DNA of 64,000 nt from Arcuatula senhousia (taxonomy: Eukaryota; Mollusca; Bivalvia; Mytilida; Mytilidae): the NCBI GenBank assembly GCA_963971305.1, contig OZ020314.1, positions 806,001-870,000 on the forward strand, written 5' to 3'. Shown here in pieces: positions 1 through 11,656 of this stretch; within the stretch, counting starts at the first letter, position 1; every line of letters begins with the position of its first letter. The notes under the pieces are model-generated. The model did no database searches. It was not told the origin of the DNA and was given only the letters and a program-made list of their open reading frames with translations. A program made the position numbers and the translations under genes.

Positions 1-575
1 AGGGGCTGTTAAACCCCTATAAGGGGTCATCTGAGACCTTCGACCCTATGGAGACTTTTGTAGAGCTAAATGAGCTGAACATTTAAGCAAGCAACAGCTT
101 TTCTCTATCTGCAATAATTTTCATTCTATAAGCCAAAAACATGAAAAATGCTATTTTTCACCTTTAAGGGGCTGTAACCCCTATAAGGGGTCATTTGACA
201 ATTTCGACCAATTGAAGACTTTTGAAAAACTTTTGATCCTGAAGCAGTAGAGTGGCATCAGATTTCATCTATCTCTTATACTTTTTGAATAACAAGCCAA
301 AAACTGTAGTCTGACCCCCTGGTCAATTTTTAGTAACGGCGGCCATGTCTTTTGATGAATCAAAAATCGAAACACAACTTTAGTGCAGGACACCCTAAGG
401 ATCAATCATACCATGTTTTGTTGAATTCTGTTCAGTAGTTTCAGAGGAGAAGATTTTTGAAAAATTGTTAACAGACAACGACGGACGACGACAGACAACG
501 ATGAAGACGACGACGGACGCCAAGTGATGGCAATAGCTCATATGGACCTTTGGTCCAGGTGAGCTAAAAAGGAAA
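1..575 (+). repeat. Dispersed repeat family A, ~164-bp units
   Basis: Two units each containing ACCCCTATAAGGGGTCAT (13 and 177, 164 bp apart), then CTGACCCCCTGG...GGCGGCCATG, and an end GATGGCAATAGCTCAT...GGTGAGCTAAAAAGG. Relatives occur at 19640-20150, 46990-47165 and 53660-54530. Confidence 0.75.
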
Positions 576-1199
576 AAACTTTAAATTTCTCTACATCTTC
601 CATTTGTCTACTGTATTGTTTTATGAAATTCATAAGTATTTTTGTATGCATGTACATGCATATTCTTGATTTTTTTATTATGTAAAAATACTTTTATATA
701 GGGCATTTTTTTGTGTTAAATATAGGTTTATCCTGAAATATGGTGACTGTGTAATATGTGTTTTTCATTGTTATGTTTACGTTGCCAATGCACATCTATC
801 TATGCGTGTTAGATGGATACAAGTACTTTTGCACTGTGTGACTTGGTAACGTGTCACATACACCTATTTTATATCTTGTTTTCTTCAACTTTTTACAGAC
901 AACATGCTGCTAAAACTATCTAACTACATATATGCATGCTCTATGTGACTTAAAAATAAACAACTTACTATTTTGTGACTTATTTCTCAGTCTCCAATAC
1001 ACAAACACTGCACTTACGGCCAACACAAAAATGGTGACAAACATAGCACTATAAATGAAAACAAAAGATAAAAATATAGAGTAGAACTGACCATCTACCC
1101 ATGAATGAGGTTCCAAAAACACCAAATAGTGAAAAGAATAGAACTTATTGTACAATAAAAAAGAATATGTTCAAAATGAACATGTCTCATTAGGAAAGA
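576..1199. other. No gene seen
   Basis: AT-rich sequence; only short chance frames. Confidence 0.5.
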
Positions 1200-1202
1200 A
1201 AG

Positions 1203-1524
1203 GGTGGTTAAAGCATCTGGCTACTAACACATAGGTTCTTGGTTTGATACTCCTCCGGGATGAAAATTTCATGAACCAATTCCCAACTCTCTCTGGACAC
1301 CATTTGTGGGGATGGTCTCAAGAAATGTTGCTAGTCCTTCGGAAGGGATGACAAAAGGTTGTCCTGTGTATTTGGAAGAGCAATACCCTGTGTACGATAA
1401 AGATCCCTTTGTAGTGTTCGATAAGAGTAGGCTCAATGGAGGCTGGTACAAAGGCCAAACTCACAAGCTGCAAACTGGAGAGGGATTTATAGAAGCATTA
1501 CGCTTGTTTCCCAATCCAGGATAA
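1203..1524 (+). repeat. tRNA-derived SINE
   Basis: The head has a tRNA-like B box (GGTTTGATACTCC, 1241-1253) and is followed by TGAAAATTTCATGAACCAAT and a conserved body with CTAGTCCTTCGGAAGGGATG and GAGTAGGCTCAATGGAGGC. The same family lies inverted at 55412-55790. Confidence 0.7.
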
Positions 1525-1639
1525 ATAAATACATGCATATATATGTTTAAACTTACAACATAAAGAATATACCAATCAGATAGCTAGAACTAAAGTTAAC
1601 AGACAACGCAGATAACGACGACAGCATCATACCATTATA

Positions 1640-2165
1640 TGTCCACAATTTTTTTGCGGTTGTATAAAAATCAAATGGTTGCTCCCTTATCCATGTTATC
1701 TACCCATTCGAATCCCCCCTCTTCATGCTGGTACCCCCAAAATCAATCCCATTTATCCTTTTATAGTATCGGTTGCTCCCTTATCTATCCATTCGAATCC
1801 CCCCTCTTCATGCTGGTACCCCCAAAATCAATCCCATTTATCCTTTTATAGTATCGGTTGCTCCCTTATCTATCCATTCGAATCCCCCCTCTTCATGCTG
1901 GTACCCCCAAAATCAATCCCATTTATCCTTTTATAGTATCGGTTGCTCCCTTATCTATCCATTCGAATCCCCCCTCTTCATGCTGGTACCCCCAAAATCA
2001 ATCCCATTTATCCTTTTATAGTATCGGTTGCTCCCTTATCTATCCATTCGAATCCCCCCTCTTCATGCTGGTACCCCCAAAATCAATCCCATTTATCCTT
2101 TTATAGTATTGGTTGCTCCCTTATCAAGCCATTCGAATCCCCCTTCTTCATGCTGGTATCCTCTT
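1640..2165 (+). repeat. 85-bp satellite, about six copies
   Basis: Starts of TTATCTATCCATTCGAATCC recur every 85 bp, nearly identical. Unit parts (CCCCAAAATCAATCCCAT, then CAATCGGATAGCTAGAACT-like flank at 1570) match 49165-49260, so the array grew from one copy of that dispersed repeat. The overlapping open frames are array artefacts. Confidence 0.95.
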
Positions 2166-2216
2166 CTTTTTTCCTCCATTGAATTGTTACAGGAATATTT
2201 GGCAGTCATGTCTTAG

Positions 2217-3078
2217 TAATACATTTTAAACTTACAACCAATCCATAATAACTTCTTCAGGTATTCACTAGCCTGCTGCTGAAAAAAAAACAGATAATGA
2301 ATATATTCTTAAAACAAACAGTAATGGTAAAGGTGTAACGACTGCACACACTTTGTCTTTGTTTCTGTGCATGTTATTTGTTACCTGGTTTTGCAGTCAG
2401 AAAAAGGGCAGGACATCATGATCATATGGCACAAAGCAGAACATTATTTTAAGGAGTATACAATTTTCTAGATACATTCATGACATTCAGAAGACAAATC
2501 TATAATTCAAAATTTCCTACAGGATTTTTTTTTAAAAAACAAGCATTCTGAGAGTATTGCAAAACAAATGAAGAAAATCATGAACAAACATGTCTGTCAG
2601 TCATGTCAGTGAATATGAAATATGTCGGACCAACGAACAAATCGGGTAAAAATGTCTCAAGACCGGTAAAAAAATCATAAATTTCCTGACCAAATGTCTG
2701 GTGTTGTTTCAATAATGGTTCCAGTTATTTTTTGGATTTTCTGTCTGTCTGTGTGTCCACAAGTTTCAATGGAAACATGATGTTTCCTATTGAATACACT
2801 GAAAAACAATATTTCTGACAAACTTTTGAAAAGAAAATCCGAAAATGTTGTTAATGAATGTGTTTACATTTGTAATCTAATTTAAGTAATGAAAAACATC
2901 GTGAGGACCGTACACATGGTACATTTATTCCAAAATGGCAGACAGTGAATGATCACAATTTCATGACAGCATTCGTGTTGATAACAATATGGACAAAACA
3001 GCGGCGTGGGAAATACAAATAAAAAATGAGAGGGCAAAATATTGTTGTAATGGGATGTACTAACACTACAGATAAGAT
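2217..3078. other. No gene seen
   Basis: AT-rich spacer; no repeat or coding pattern recognised. Confidence 0.5.
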
Positions 3079-3590
3079 AGCTTTTTTTTAAATAAAGATT
3101 ATAAATTGTTCTGTTTTATTTTTTTTTCAAAAATAAAGAAGGAATGTGTCCATGGGACACGGATGTCCCCGCTAGGTACCAAACAGAAAGTGGAAGTCTC
3201 ACAGGTCTGAAAGTTGCTTAGGACACAGATTACAGATTGTCATACTGAATCATCCTACCAAGTTTCAAATCATTCCTATGTATGGTTTCTTAGAACAGCT
3301 TAAAAAAAAAATTTCAAGTCAGTTTTCATAGATTTCATATTGTCCCCACCCTTAACAGGAAGTAAAGGCCTGACAGGTCTAAAAGTCACTAAGGATGCAC
3401 AGTTTGTTATTCTGAACCATCCTACCAAGTTTCAAATCATTCTCAAGTACAGTTGTTGAGAAAAGCTTGACAGAAATTTTTCAGTCAATGTTCATAGATT
3501 TTCATATCAGCCCCACCCCAAACAGGAAGTAGAGGTGCCACAGTTCTGAAAATAGCTTAGAACGTACAGTTTGTCATTTTGCTAGTAACA
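3079..3590 (+). repeat. Dispersed repeat family B, ~168-bp units
   Basis: Begins AATAAAGAAGGAATGTGTCC; three units containing AAACAGGAAGT and CATCCTACCAAGTTTCAAAT at about 167-172 bp spacing. Better preserved copies: 53075-53660; partial copy 20550-20715. Confidence 0.8.
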
Positions 3591-3720
3591 ATAAGTTGAG
3601 TTATCCTAATTTAATTGGTTATTGTTACTTGTGAGATTCCGACTGAAAAGGAGCCGTTTCTGGAATCTGTCCCCGGTTCAACCGGTAGGCACCGCATAAT
3701 GGAAAGCGATTCCAGGTCAT

Positions 3721-3835
3721 TGGTCGGAAGGGTTTTTAGTCCGAAGGGTCATTGGACCGAAGGGTCAATGGTCCGAAGGGGCGATGGTCCGAGGGGGCGA
3801 TGGTCCGCAGGGTCATTGGTCCGAAGGGTTTGATT
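3721..3835. repeat. Short satellite (GGTCCGAAGGG), left arm of an inverted pair
   Basis: Seven or so 14-16-bp units of the GGTCCGAAGGGTCATT type. The same satellite occurs in inverted orientation at 5893-5985. Confidence 0.85.
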
Positions 3836-3862
3836 CTTTGTAGGTATTTCAGGTATTTCAGG

Positions 3863-4306
3863 CCCGGGGGGGTTACTCCCTATATACAATATACGGGATG
3901 TGCAATTTTTATGGGTCCATTTTTCATAATTTTTTACATAGATTTGGGTATCTTTTTTTAAGCAGTACACATAGATTTGGTACCCATTTTTGTTGATGTC
4001 TTACATAGACATGAGAGTCAAAACAGAAAAGGTGCCATAGACTTGGGTCTTTTGTGTTTTTGGGATACTTTACGAAGTTAAGATGTCATTTTAAATAAGA
4101 AAGAGACTTGTAATTAATTTTGTAAGGCTCTAATAAATGAAAAAAAAACTTGATGGACTTTTATTTCGTTACATAGATATGGGTATTTTTTGCTAATCAC
4201 ATAGATTTGGGTATGTTTTTGACGATTATCTGACATAGATTCGGGTACCAATTTCAATCTACAAAATGCATACCCCCGTCATAAAACACCGGAGTAACCC
4301 CCCGGG
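3863..4306. mobile_element. 444-bp MITE with CCCGGGGGGGTTACTCC inverted ends
   Basis: Left end CCCGGGGGGGTTACTCC, right end GGAGTAACCCCCCGGG. Flanks ATTTCAGG and ATTTCGGG look like an 8-bp target duplication with one change (hAT-type length). The interior carries about seven spaced ACATAGATTTGGGTAT motifs and no coding capacity. Confidence 0.75.
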
Positions 4307-4429
4307 ATTTCGGGTCATATACCCATTTACAATACGTTTGTAAAGTAGCCGTCTGACTCTCTGTTACACCTTAGGATACCCATAGGATGAGGAAAAAGTG
4401 TATGCTACTCAACCTACCTATCTCTGTCC

Positions 4430-4740
4430 TTTCTAACTTTTGACATTCGGATTCCCCATTGGTACACCTGGTTGCTTTTCAGATGTTTATGTATTTTTTT
4501 TAGTTTTATATTGTGTTTTTTCGTCCTGTTCTCATGATGTTGACTGGTTATGTCTCTGCTCTTTCGGACTTTTGACATTCGGATGCCCCATTGGTACCGA
4601 CCGTACACCTGATTGCTTTTCAGATGTTAATGTATTTTTAAGTTTTATATTGTACGTTTTTCGTCCTGTTCTCATTGGTGTTGACTGGTTTTGTCTCTGC
4701 CCTTTCGGACTTTTGACATTCGGATGTCCCATTGGTACCT
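4430..4740 (+). repeat. Tandem repeat, ~132-141 bp unit, 2.3 copies
   Basis: TTTTGACATTCGGAT recurs at 4438, 4570 and 4711, with GTTGACTGGTTTTGTCTCTG between. It resembles RT-element tail sequence elsewhere in the window. Confidence 0.7.
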
Positions 4741-5480
4741 CTGCTTCTTTTTGTCAACCACAATACCGCAACATTTGAAAAGTGTGAATTCTGCATCGAA
4801 AACCTATTTTAAACCACCCATTTTGTACCAAGTAAAGAACATATGTGTACTTCATTTATTTTTACTCTTCTGAACGGTCTTCTGTTGTTGATTTTTTAAA
4901 TTGCTGCTTGTTTATGTAGGTTACATCGCTTTTTTTTAAATCATTCCCGTTAAGTAAAAATGTAGGCCTTTTAAGCCACCTGACACTTCCTGTCATAACT
5001 GTATGGATATGAAAGAAGTTGCATTTGTGTGGATGTTTTGATAGATGTCAAAACATTGGAATTAAAGGACAATTTCGCTTTGTAAAATTAAAAGCTAAAG
5101 GGGGTCTTATATGCTAAGTTTAAGTTTTATTAAATTACAATCTAGTCCCTCTGACTTAAACTTCCTATTGCGTAGAGTAGAATATGATATTTTGTTCTTA
5201 TAAAGTCTATTGTTTGATTTTTCATAACTTCAATTATTTTTTTTTTTTTTTTCTTAAGTTCTTAATACGATAATTTTCATAAAAATTTCCTCCGACCCAG
5301 AAATCGTACATTAGAATTATTTGAAATTTAGAAGCAATCTTAAGCTTCAGACCTGTCAGACAACCAATTCTTGTTTTGTGGGTCTTTTGTTGCCATGAAC
5401 ACATTCCTCCATTAGCTTGAGATTTACATCAATTTAGCGAATTCGAAAAAGGCGACCATTTTATTCCAAATCTGTACAAT
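4741..5480. other. No gene seen
   Basis: AT-rich with a poly-T run near 5235; nothing recognised. Confidence 0.5.
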
Positions 5481-5499
5481 TGAGCTACATTGTAAGGGG

Positions 5500-5735
5500 A
5501 CGACCATTTGATTTATTTTTCCGCAGCTACGCGGCGAGAATATTTATTTTCTACATACCATACAGATTATTTATTTATTTATTTTTGGAAGTAAATGCCA
5601 GATTTTTTATTTCCAAGTTGTTTCAGGCCAGAATCCAATTTATTTACAAAAAAACTGCCAGAATCCTATTTATTTACAAAAACTGCCAGGCTCCCCTCTC
5701 AGAATCAAATGCTTGTCCCCTGACGATTGCTTGAT
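5500..5735 (+). repeat. Dispersed repeat family C
   Basis: ATTTATTTACAAAAACTGCC...CCCTCTCAGAATCAAATG matches 9060-9290 (GGAAGTAGAGGCCAGATTAT...CCGAATCAAATATGTCATC) in the same orientation. Confidence 0.55.
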
Positions 5736-5892
5736 GAACAGCAACCGTGATACTGGGAGTGTCATGACTGTCCTGGGGACCAACCTTTCTTTATTCTATA
5801 TTAAGAAAAATATAAAAAGCATGGATAAATATGCACCCCGTCTTGCCCACACGGGTGGTCAGGATCCTTTATGTTATAAATGGATGAGCGCG

Positions 5893-5985
5893 TTATCGGA
5901 CCAATGACCCTTCGGACTATCGACCCTTCGGACCATTGCCCCTTCGGACTATCGAACCTTCGGACCATTGCCCCTTCGGACACCC
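5893..5985. repeat. Short satellite (CCCTTCGGACC), right arm of an inverted pair
   Basis: Six units of the CCCTTCGGACCATTG type, the reverse complement of 3721-3835. Together they bracket about 2.2 kb. Confidence 0.85.
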
Positions 5986-6114
5986 ATGGAAAGCACCCCA
6001 GTTTGACTAAAAAACTAGTGAAGTCATGTGCATTTACTGTCTTATTGAGGGATTTTTCTGGAAAAGCAATGAACTCGAAAATGATGTATTACCGAACTTG
6101 GAGAATCAATCTTA

Positions 6115-6240
6115 AGACAAGACAATACAAGGAAGACAGTACACCGGAAAAATTGAAGATAGCAAAGATACAGGCATTTCAAAAGAAATAGTGGGTTAAA
6201 CCAGGTTTTAAGGCGGGTTAAACCAGGTTTTAAGGCGCGC
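6115..6240. repeat. GGGTTAAACCAGGTTTTAAG-type dispersed repeat
   Basis: Two tandem copies of GGGTTAAACCAGGTTTTAAG at 6192-6235 and another at 10215-10237. The preceding AAGGAAGACAG..CCGGAAAAATT recurs at 7468-7530, so these parts belong to one scattered family. Confidence 0.55.
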
Positions 6241-6264
6241 CAAACCTCCTTCTTGTGGCTTATT

Positions 6265-6440
6265 CTAAAATGAGTATGCCTGGCTTGATCTATTTTAATA
6301 AATGTACCAGGAAATTTTAAATCGAAAACGAAAGTAGATTGTGTTTTTGTTGATGTACTGAAAAAAGTGACATTGTCAGTGTAAGAAATATGTTCCTTAA
6401 CACGGATTAAGATTTCGCTTGATAAATAAATACCTTTATC
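6265..6440 (+). repeat. Dispersed repeat family G
   Basis: About 175 bp (ATGAGTATGCCTGGCTTGAT ... AACACGGATTAAGATTTC), near-identical to 58404-58581, where the LTR element is inserted. Confidence 0.8.
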
Positions 6441-6744
6441 TCACTGATAAAGTGTTAAAACCTTTAAATCTTCTCTTTCAATTCTGGAAAAAAAACGCCC
6501 AACAGTAACACAAATATTTAAAGGGAGACAATACCTCATTCAAGTTGTAAACTAAAATTAAAGAATAAAAATCCCGTGCTCGTGCCTAAGTGGCAAACAA
6601 ATTAGTTAAAGCCAGGAGATATATCCTTTAGGTTCTTCGTCCTGTTATAATAGAATAAGAGGACTGAGGAAGCAAAAACACATGGTTTATTATGTAATAA
6701 TTATAATTTTACCTTAAGGTAAAGCATACGTAATTGAGCGCCTC

Positions 6745-6972
6745 AAGCGGGGGTGGTAAGGGGGGGGGGGGGGGGGGTACATGCACGGATGAACGACCCA
6801 ATAAAAATGGTAATACACGATGAACGGCCAATTAAAAAAATGATAATCACGATGAACGAAAAATAAAATAGAGAAACACGATGCACGATGAACCTCCATG
6901 CACGGCTGAACGGGAAATAAAAATTGCTCAACACGATGCACGAAAAAAACCCTTTACCACCCACTCTAGCGG
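6745..6972. mobile_element. Short inverted-repeat element (MITE-like)
   Basis: GGGGTGGTAAGG at the left and CCTTTACCACCC at the right are inverted. The interior repeats CACGATGAACG. A run of about 18 G sits just inside the left end. ACGTAA lies outside both ends in inverted positions. Confidence 0.6.
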
Positions 6973-7464
6973 TTGTTACGTAACGTCATAATGTGCTCCA
7001 TCAAATGGCGCGACGTTCGACGCTTCACATTCGTTTCCGATTTTATTTTATTCAGCATGCCGTGATATTTTACTGATATTTTTTGTCGATGCAGACACGT
7101 GTAGGGAAAATTAATGGAGTAACATAAGGAATACAATTTATTTGGTCGTATATGCAGGAAGAACTAAATCAAAAAGTTTTACCTCTTTCGAAAAAAAACA
7201 TAAAAATCAATACTGCATCCTTTTCTTTTGCTATTTTTTATAAATATTTCGAAAAAAAGAAGTTTGAGGAAAGAAGACTTAATGACTAATAAAGTTACTT
7301 TTATATAAAACTTAATGGCATTCTGTTTCACTTCTCATGGGAACGAACCAATCCCTTTGTCACGGAAATTTCTACATATTTAAACAATTGCAAATAACGT
7401 CAATTTTGCTAAGCCCGCATAAAGAAAGTAAAAAAGACTAGTGTACTTGGATGAACGATCTCAA
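6973..7464. other. No gene seen
   Basis: AT-rich spacer with no recognised element. Confidence 0.5.
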
Positions 7465-7529
7465 AGAACAAGGAAGACAGACCAGAAAAATTCAAGATCG
7501 TGATTGTCCGGACTTAGTACAGGCATTTC

Positions 7530-7640
7530 AAAAGGTATCAGGACATTCCGGCACCGGGACATTTCGGCACCTACCTATTTAGACAATTCGACACCAAGAC
7601 AGTTCGGCATCGGGACATTTCGGCACCTGGATTTGGACAC
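7530..7640. repeat. Short satellite (GGGACATTTCGGCACC), left arm of an inverted pair
   Basis: Several imperfect 15-18-bp units of the GGCACCGGGACATTTCGGCA type. The inverted partner is at 10083-10195. Confidence 0.75.
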
Positions 7641-8082
7641 TTCGGCAACCAACGGAAAAATAATTGTGTACATGAGTTTTGTACATTATTTTGGAGAAAA
7701 TATGCATTTTTAATAAAAAAAACCCACTTTTTTAAAATTTTATTTAAGCCAAATTACCATGTAAAGAGGATTGTTTTTGAATTTACTTGACTTATAAACT
7801 ACATTTCCATAGAATTCGGGATGTGGTATTCATTTTACAATTAAAAAAAAAAGACGTGTACAGTTAATTTTTTTCAATAAGATACCCATATTTATGAACG
7901 AATTTAGTAGAAGATTTGACTAATTTTTGGTATCGAGAACCTTGTTTATGTAATTTTTTCAGTAATGAAACGGTTTTTGTCATTAAAATCAGGAACACCA
8001 CTGCAAATTCGAGCATATCTTAATTACTAACTGTGAAATGAACACTCCATAAGAGGTACACCACCTTCAAGAAAAATGAAAT

Positions 8083-8465
8083 TTATAATTGGGAAAGAAA
8101 AATCATCACGTAGACTTTAGTGTGCAATTTTCCATTGGCAATGTTTAAATATATATCCAAAGATGGACATATATCGCCGGTCGAGTTGGATTTATTAAGA
8201 GTTAATTCTTTATAGGATAGAGAAATTGGGGTTGTTAAGAGCAAGGATGTCATATAAGTATCTGTAAGTATTGCTAAAGATGTCGATAAGGTGGTGTTTG
8301 TTTTTGTCTTTTTGTATAGTTTGGCCATAAATTGTGATTCATAACAATATCAAAAGATCTGCTATAAGTGGGGTGCAATTGGTTCCCATCGGAATACCAA
8401 TAACTTGGCGATATATTTGTTCTCCAAAACGTAGGTAAATACTATCTAAACGAAAGTTAAGATGG
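8083..8465 (-). pseudogene. Decayed reverse transcriptase fragment
   Basis: On the minus strand, LRFGEQIYRQVIGIPMGTNC (then TPLIADLL) is the RT motif block containing GIPMGTNC. After a frameshift it continues YESQFMAKLYKKTKTNTTLS and, further on, KELTLNKSNSTGDICPSLDI and NGKLHTKVYVMIF. Known of this family: the same blocks recur in an RT group abundant in invertebrate genomes, possibly Penelope-like/Naiad type. Lineage is uncertain; the catalytic YxDD block is not intact. Confidence 0.7.
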
Positions 8466-9058
8466 GTCTCGTTACTGAAAAACGATTTTTTTCTACTATA
8501 CAAAGTAGAACAAGTGTGGCCACTAAAAGTATGTCTCGCCTTCCTGTACCATCACTAAAGTCAACTACCTAAGCTTTCATTTCTTGATACACAAAAAGTG
8601 TATGTATACCCAATATCAGCTGCCTAGCTATTATTCTTTTCAAGCAATTCATTGACACACAAGTATTACAAAAAAGTTTACGACCTGATAAATACCTAAA
8701 TTCACCAACTCACTGGAGCTTAAACAGGGGTTCTTCGTATACTTCGGTTAATGTACCGACTGTAAGGAGCGAAATATAACGACTGTATTATTCGGGTTAC
8801 CTTGATATCCATCGCTGCGTAAAAATGCCCAATCGAATTTAAGTATGTTTCTCATCACTCATTAATATTTTGTGATTTATCATGGTAGTTAATCTAATTA
8901 ACATAATGATATGTTTTGCTTCTTGATTGTTAAATGAATTAAATATGAAGGTAATTAAACTGTCTGAATCATGCCAATCAATTATTAGAGTAAATACCAC
9001 TAATTTGGATTATTATATCCTTTAAATATTAAGGCACGAACCATTTTCATACGGTGGG
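8466..9058. other. No gene seen; short direct duplication
   Basis: GTAGTTAATCTAATTA near 8886 recurs near 9387 with similar flanks, suggesting an old duplication around repeat C. Confidence 0.4.
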
Positions 9059-9059
9059 G

Positions 9060-9290
9060 GGGGGGGTGGGATTTTGTTACCTGATATTATATTTTTTTCT
9101 GTCCAAATCAAAGTTACAATTTTTTTTTCTACTCAAAGCAAAATCAAAATTTTTTTTTCAGACAAATTCATATTTTTTCCCTTGGAAGTAGAGGCCAGAT
9201 TATTTACCTCCAATTTTTTTGCAGGCAAGATTATTTATTTACAAGAACTGCGCGCCACTCACCCCCATCCGAATCAAATATGTCATCCCC
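9060..9290 (+). repeat. Dispersed repeat family C, second copy
   Basis: Starts after a G-rich run; same order of T-rich blocks, GGAAGTA..GCCAGATT and CCCC..GAATCAAAT as at 5500-5735. Confidence 0.55.
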
Positions 9291-9865
9291 TAAAATATAT
9301 CTGCTGGAGCTTATCAGGTTGAACCTGCATCATATAAATTGTAATTCAGTTAATGAAGCCACGTTATTTAATTGATTTATTGTAGTAGTTAATCTAATTA
9401 GTACTTTGCCATGTCTTTCTTCTGTCGTCATTAATTGTTAAACGAAATGACCATGAAATGAATAAAAATTATGAAAACAACTGGTATTTTATTTTATTTA
9501 TTTATGCATAAAATAAAAACACAATAACAAAATGAAAAGTAAAAGAAAACAGATTTGGGGAAGAAATAACAAATCAAATATATATATAAAAGAGAAGAAA
9601 AACAAAAAGAAACATTTAGCACAATATAAAATATGAAAGAACACATGAACAACACTCAATAGAATTGCAAAAGTATTTTTATAAAAATACAATGAAAAAT
9701 ATATCACAAACACTGATGAAACTAAAAATGAAGCATAGCAACAACAAAAATTATAAACAAAGTGTCTTTACGTGTTACAGCTACGAAATTCCAGATATAT
9801 GCCAACATATATTATACTTTATTAGCTTTAAATTATACTTTTCCATCTCTGAATCATTAGTCTTC

Positions 9866-9992
9866 CAGAATTCCGACCAGTACCTCCCCGTGGTGGAAGA
9901 CGGGCCCTGCTCCAGCGATAACAAAGGATACTCTGGAGCAGCTAACACTGGCGGTGGTGTGTCATGGGCTGGACGACCCATGGCACATAGCG
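9866..9992 (-). repeat. Dispersed repeat family H
   Basis: On the minus strand, CCATGGGTCGTCCAGCCCAT ... CACCGCCAGTGTTAGCTGCT ... AGTACTGGTCGGAATT-like sequence, matching 51728-51870 on the plus strand. Confidence 0.65.
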
Positions 9993-10082
9993 AGTCTATA
10001 CCTGTAGAGGTATAAGTCGACGCAGAGGGGCTTTCCCCTAGTTGCGACTATAAATACCCATCAGAATCTGAATCATTATATA

Positions 10083-10195
10083 AATCATGGGTGCCGAAGT
10101 GTCCAGGTGTCGATTTGTCTCGGTGTCGAACTGTCCAAAGTAGGTGCCGATCTATCCAGGTGCCGATTTGTCTTGGTGTCGAAGTGTCTAGAATT
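10083..10195. repeat. Short satellite (GGTGCCGATTTGTC), right arm of an inverted pair
   Basis: Units of the GTGCCGAAGTGTCCAGGTG type, reverse complement of 7530-7640, bracketing about 2.5 kb. Confidence 0.75.
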
Positions 10196-10319
10196 CTTTC
10201 AAAAGATATTATATATGGGTTAAACCAGGTTTTAGGCAGCCAAACTAACAGATATTTCCAAAAGCTTTAACCCTAAAACTATAAGCACATACATGTATCT
10301 TTACTTTACATCTTGATCA

Positions 10320-10800
10320 AATACCATTTAAGTCTCGTACGGGACCCGGGAGACGAATAGGACCGGCGCAGAGCCTAGCTTGTCATAAAATGCGACTAAG
10401 GATTGTGCGATTCTGACATCGGTGCTATAGTGTCCAGCCCACAGACCGACCAAGGTGTGAACCCTTGGTGGCTAAATAGGGTGGCCTTCGTCCCCCGGTG
10501 TTGTCAGGTCTATAATACGGAAAACCTGGCCACTGACCATAGTGGGCCAACGTGTGTGGAGAGTGCCACGCTTCATGCACGTAAAAGATCCATATTGTTG
10601 ACAGCCAATAACTGCGCCACATAGGCTCAATTTTCCGCCTCTACCCATATCTCCCGGCATTTTCCTGTGGTCTTCAAAATTTACTGTTTCTTTGTTTCCC
10701 ATCTTATCCTATTTTCTCATCATCATATCATGTTCATCGCCTTAAATAACCTATATAGCGTTGCAAGAGCGTAAAACAACAATTCACTCATTCACTCACT
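10320..10800 (+). repeat. SINE-like dispersed element with a CATTCACTCA tail
   Basis: GC-richer than its surroundings; CTTCATGCACGTAAAAGATC resembles a motif common in mollusc dispersed repeats. It ends in AACAATTCACTCATTCACTC, a short simple-repeat tail typical of retroposed elements. No clear tRNA boxes were found, so the class is uncertain. Confidence 0.4.
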
Positions 10801-11650
10801 TGACGAAAATAATTTTTTTAAGTAAATCCGTAATTATTCAGATTTTTTTTTTTGCCGACGAGACCTTCATTGTGTTGTTCGGTGTTGTAGTATTGTAGTA
10901 TTTTAATGCAAATAGGGTAAACGCAAGCCAATTTCCACCTGCTGTAAGATGAGTTCACATAAAATGGTTTTGGTAAATATGTGTGTTTCAAAATGATACA
11001 AAATTCAAAACAGAATCCAAACTTGTTACTTTTTTCTTCGCCGGACAAAACATATTCTATTTAAATGCCTTTACGTGAATCTTAGTACGTTTTGTTATTC
11101 TTTCGTGAACTCTTCTAGTTGAGGTTTACCAGGTGTGATTTCTGCGAGATGCCGGAAGCCCTTTCGTGTAATTTTTTTTTACTTAACCGAAAAAATACTG
11201 TCCATCTTGGAAATATAAAAGAAATCGACCAGTGCGTATTTTTTTTTATACTAGTAAGAGATAGGGTATGTTAATAAGACAAACTGTATGTAAAACTGAT
11301 TTGGGACCGACGATTTGACGAACGGGCGTACGGAACCGAACACTATATATGATCATCTACCTTCGAAATAAAGAAAGAAAAAAACTGACGACGGCAAAAG
11401 CTATGTACATAAAATATTAAATCAGCGTTTTTACTAAGTTCACGTTGTAGTAAATACTTTAAAAAAAACTCAGAAAATTTACGGATTGCAAAGTATCATT
11501 CAGCAGACAACACAAATAATAAGTTTATACTGTATAATTTATTACATACAAGTAGCCACATGCTTGGGTAGTATAGTTTGTTATACTTCAAGAATCCTGT
11601 CAAAAGGGTTTAAACCCACACAAACAACACAACACAGAATATTGTGCTCC
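10801..11650. other. No gene seen
   Basis: AT-rich, no recognised element. The long frame opening at 11486 starts on TTG and enters the 21-bp array. Confidence 0.5.
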
Positions 11651-11656
11651 GTGGTG

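Noticed and set aside
1203..1265. Functional tRNA gene
   Set aside because: Only box-like pieces at the head of a SINE; no full cloverleaf.
6760..6778. Functional G-quadruplex regulatory site
   Set aside because: A run of about 18 G inside a MITE end is more simply homopolymer slippage, and its length may be a sequencing artefact.
10403..10702. Small proteins encoded on both strands
   Set aside because: Overlapping frames inside a SINE-like repeat; no sign of coding selection.
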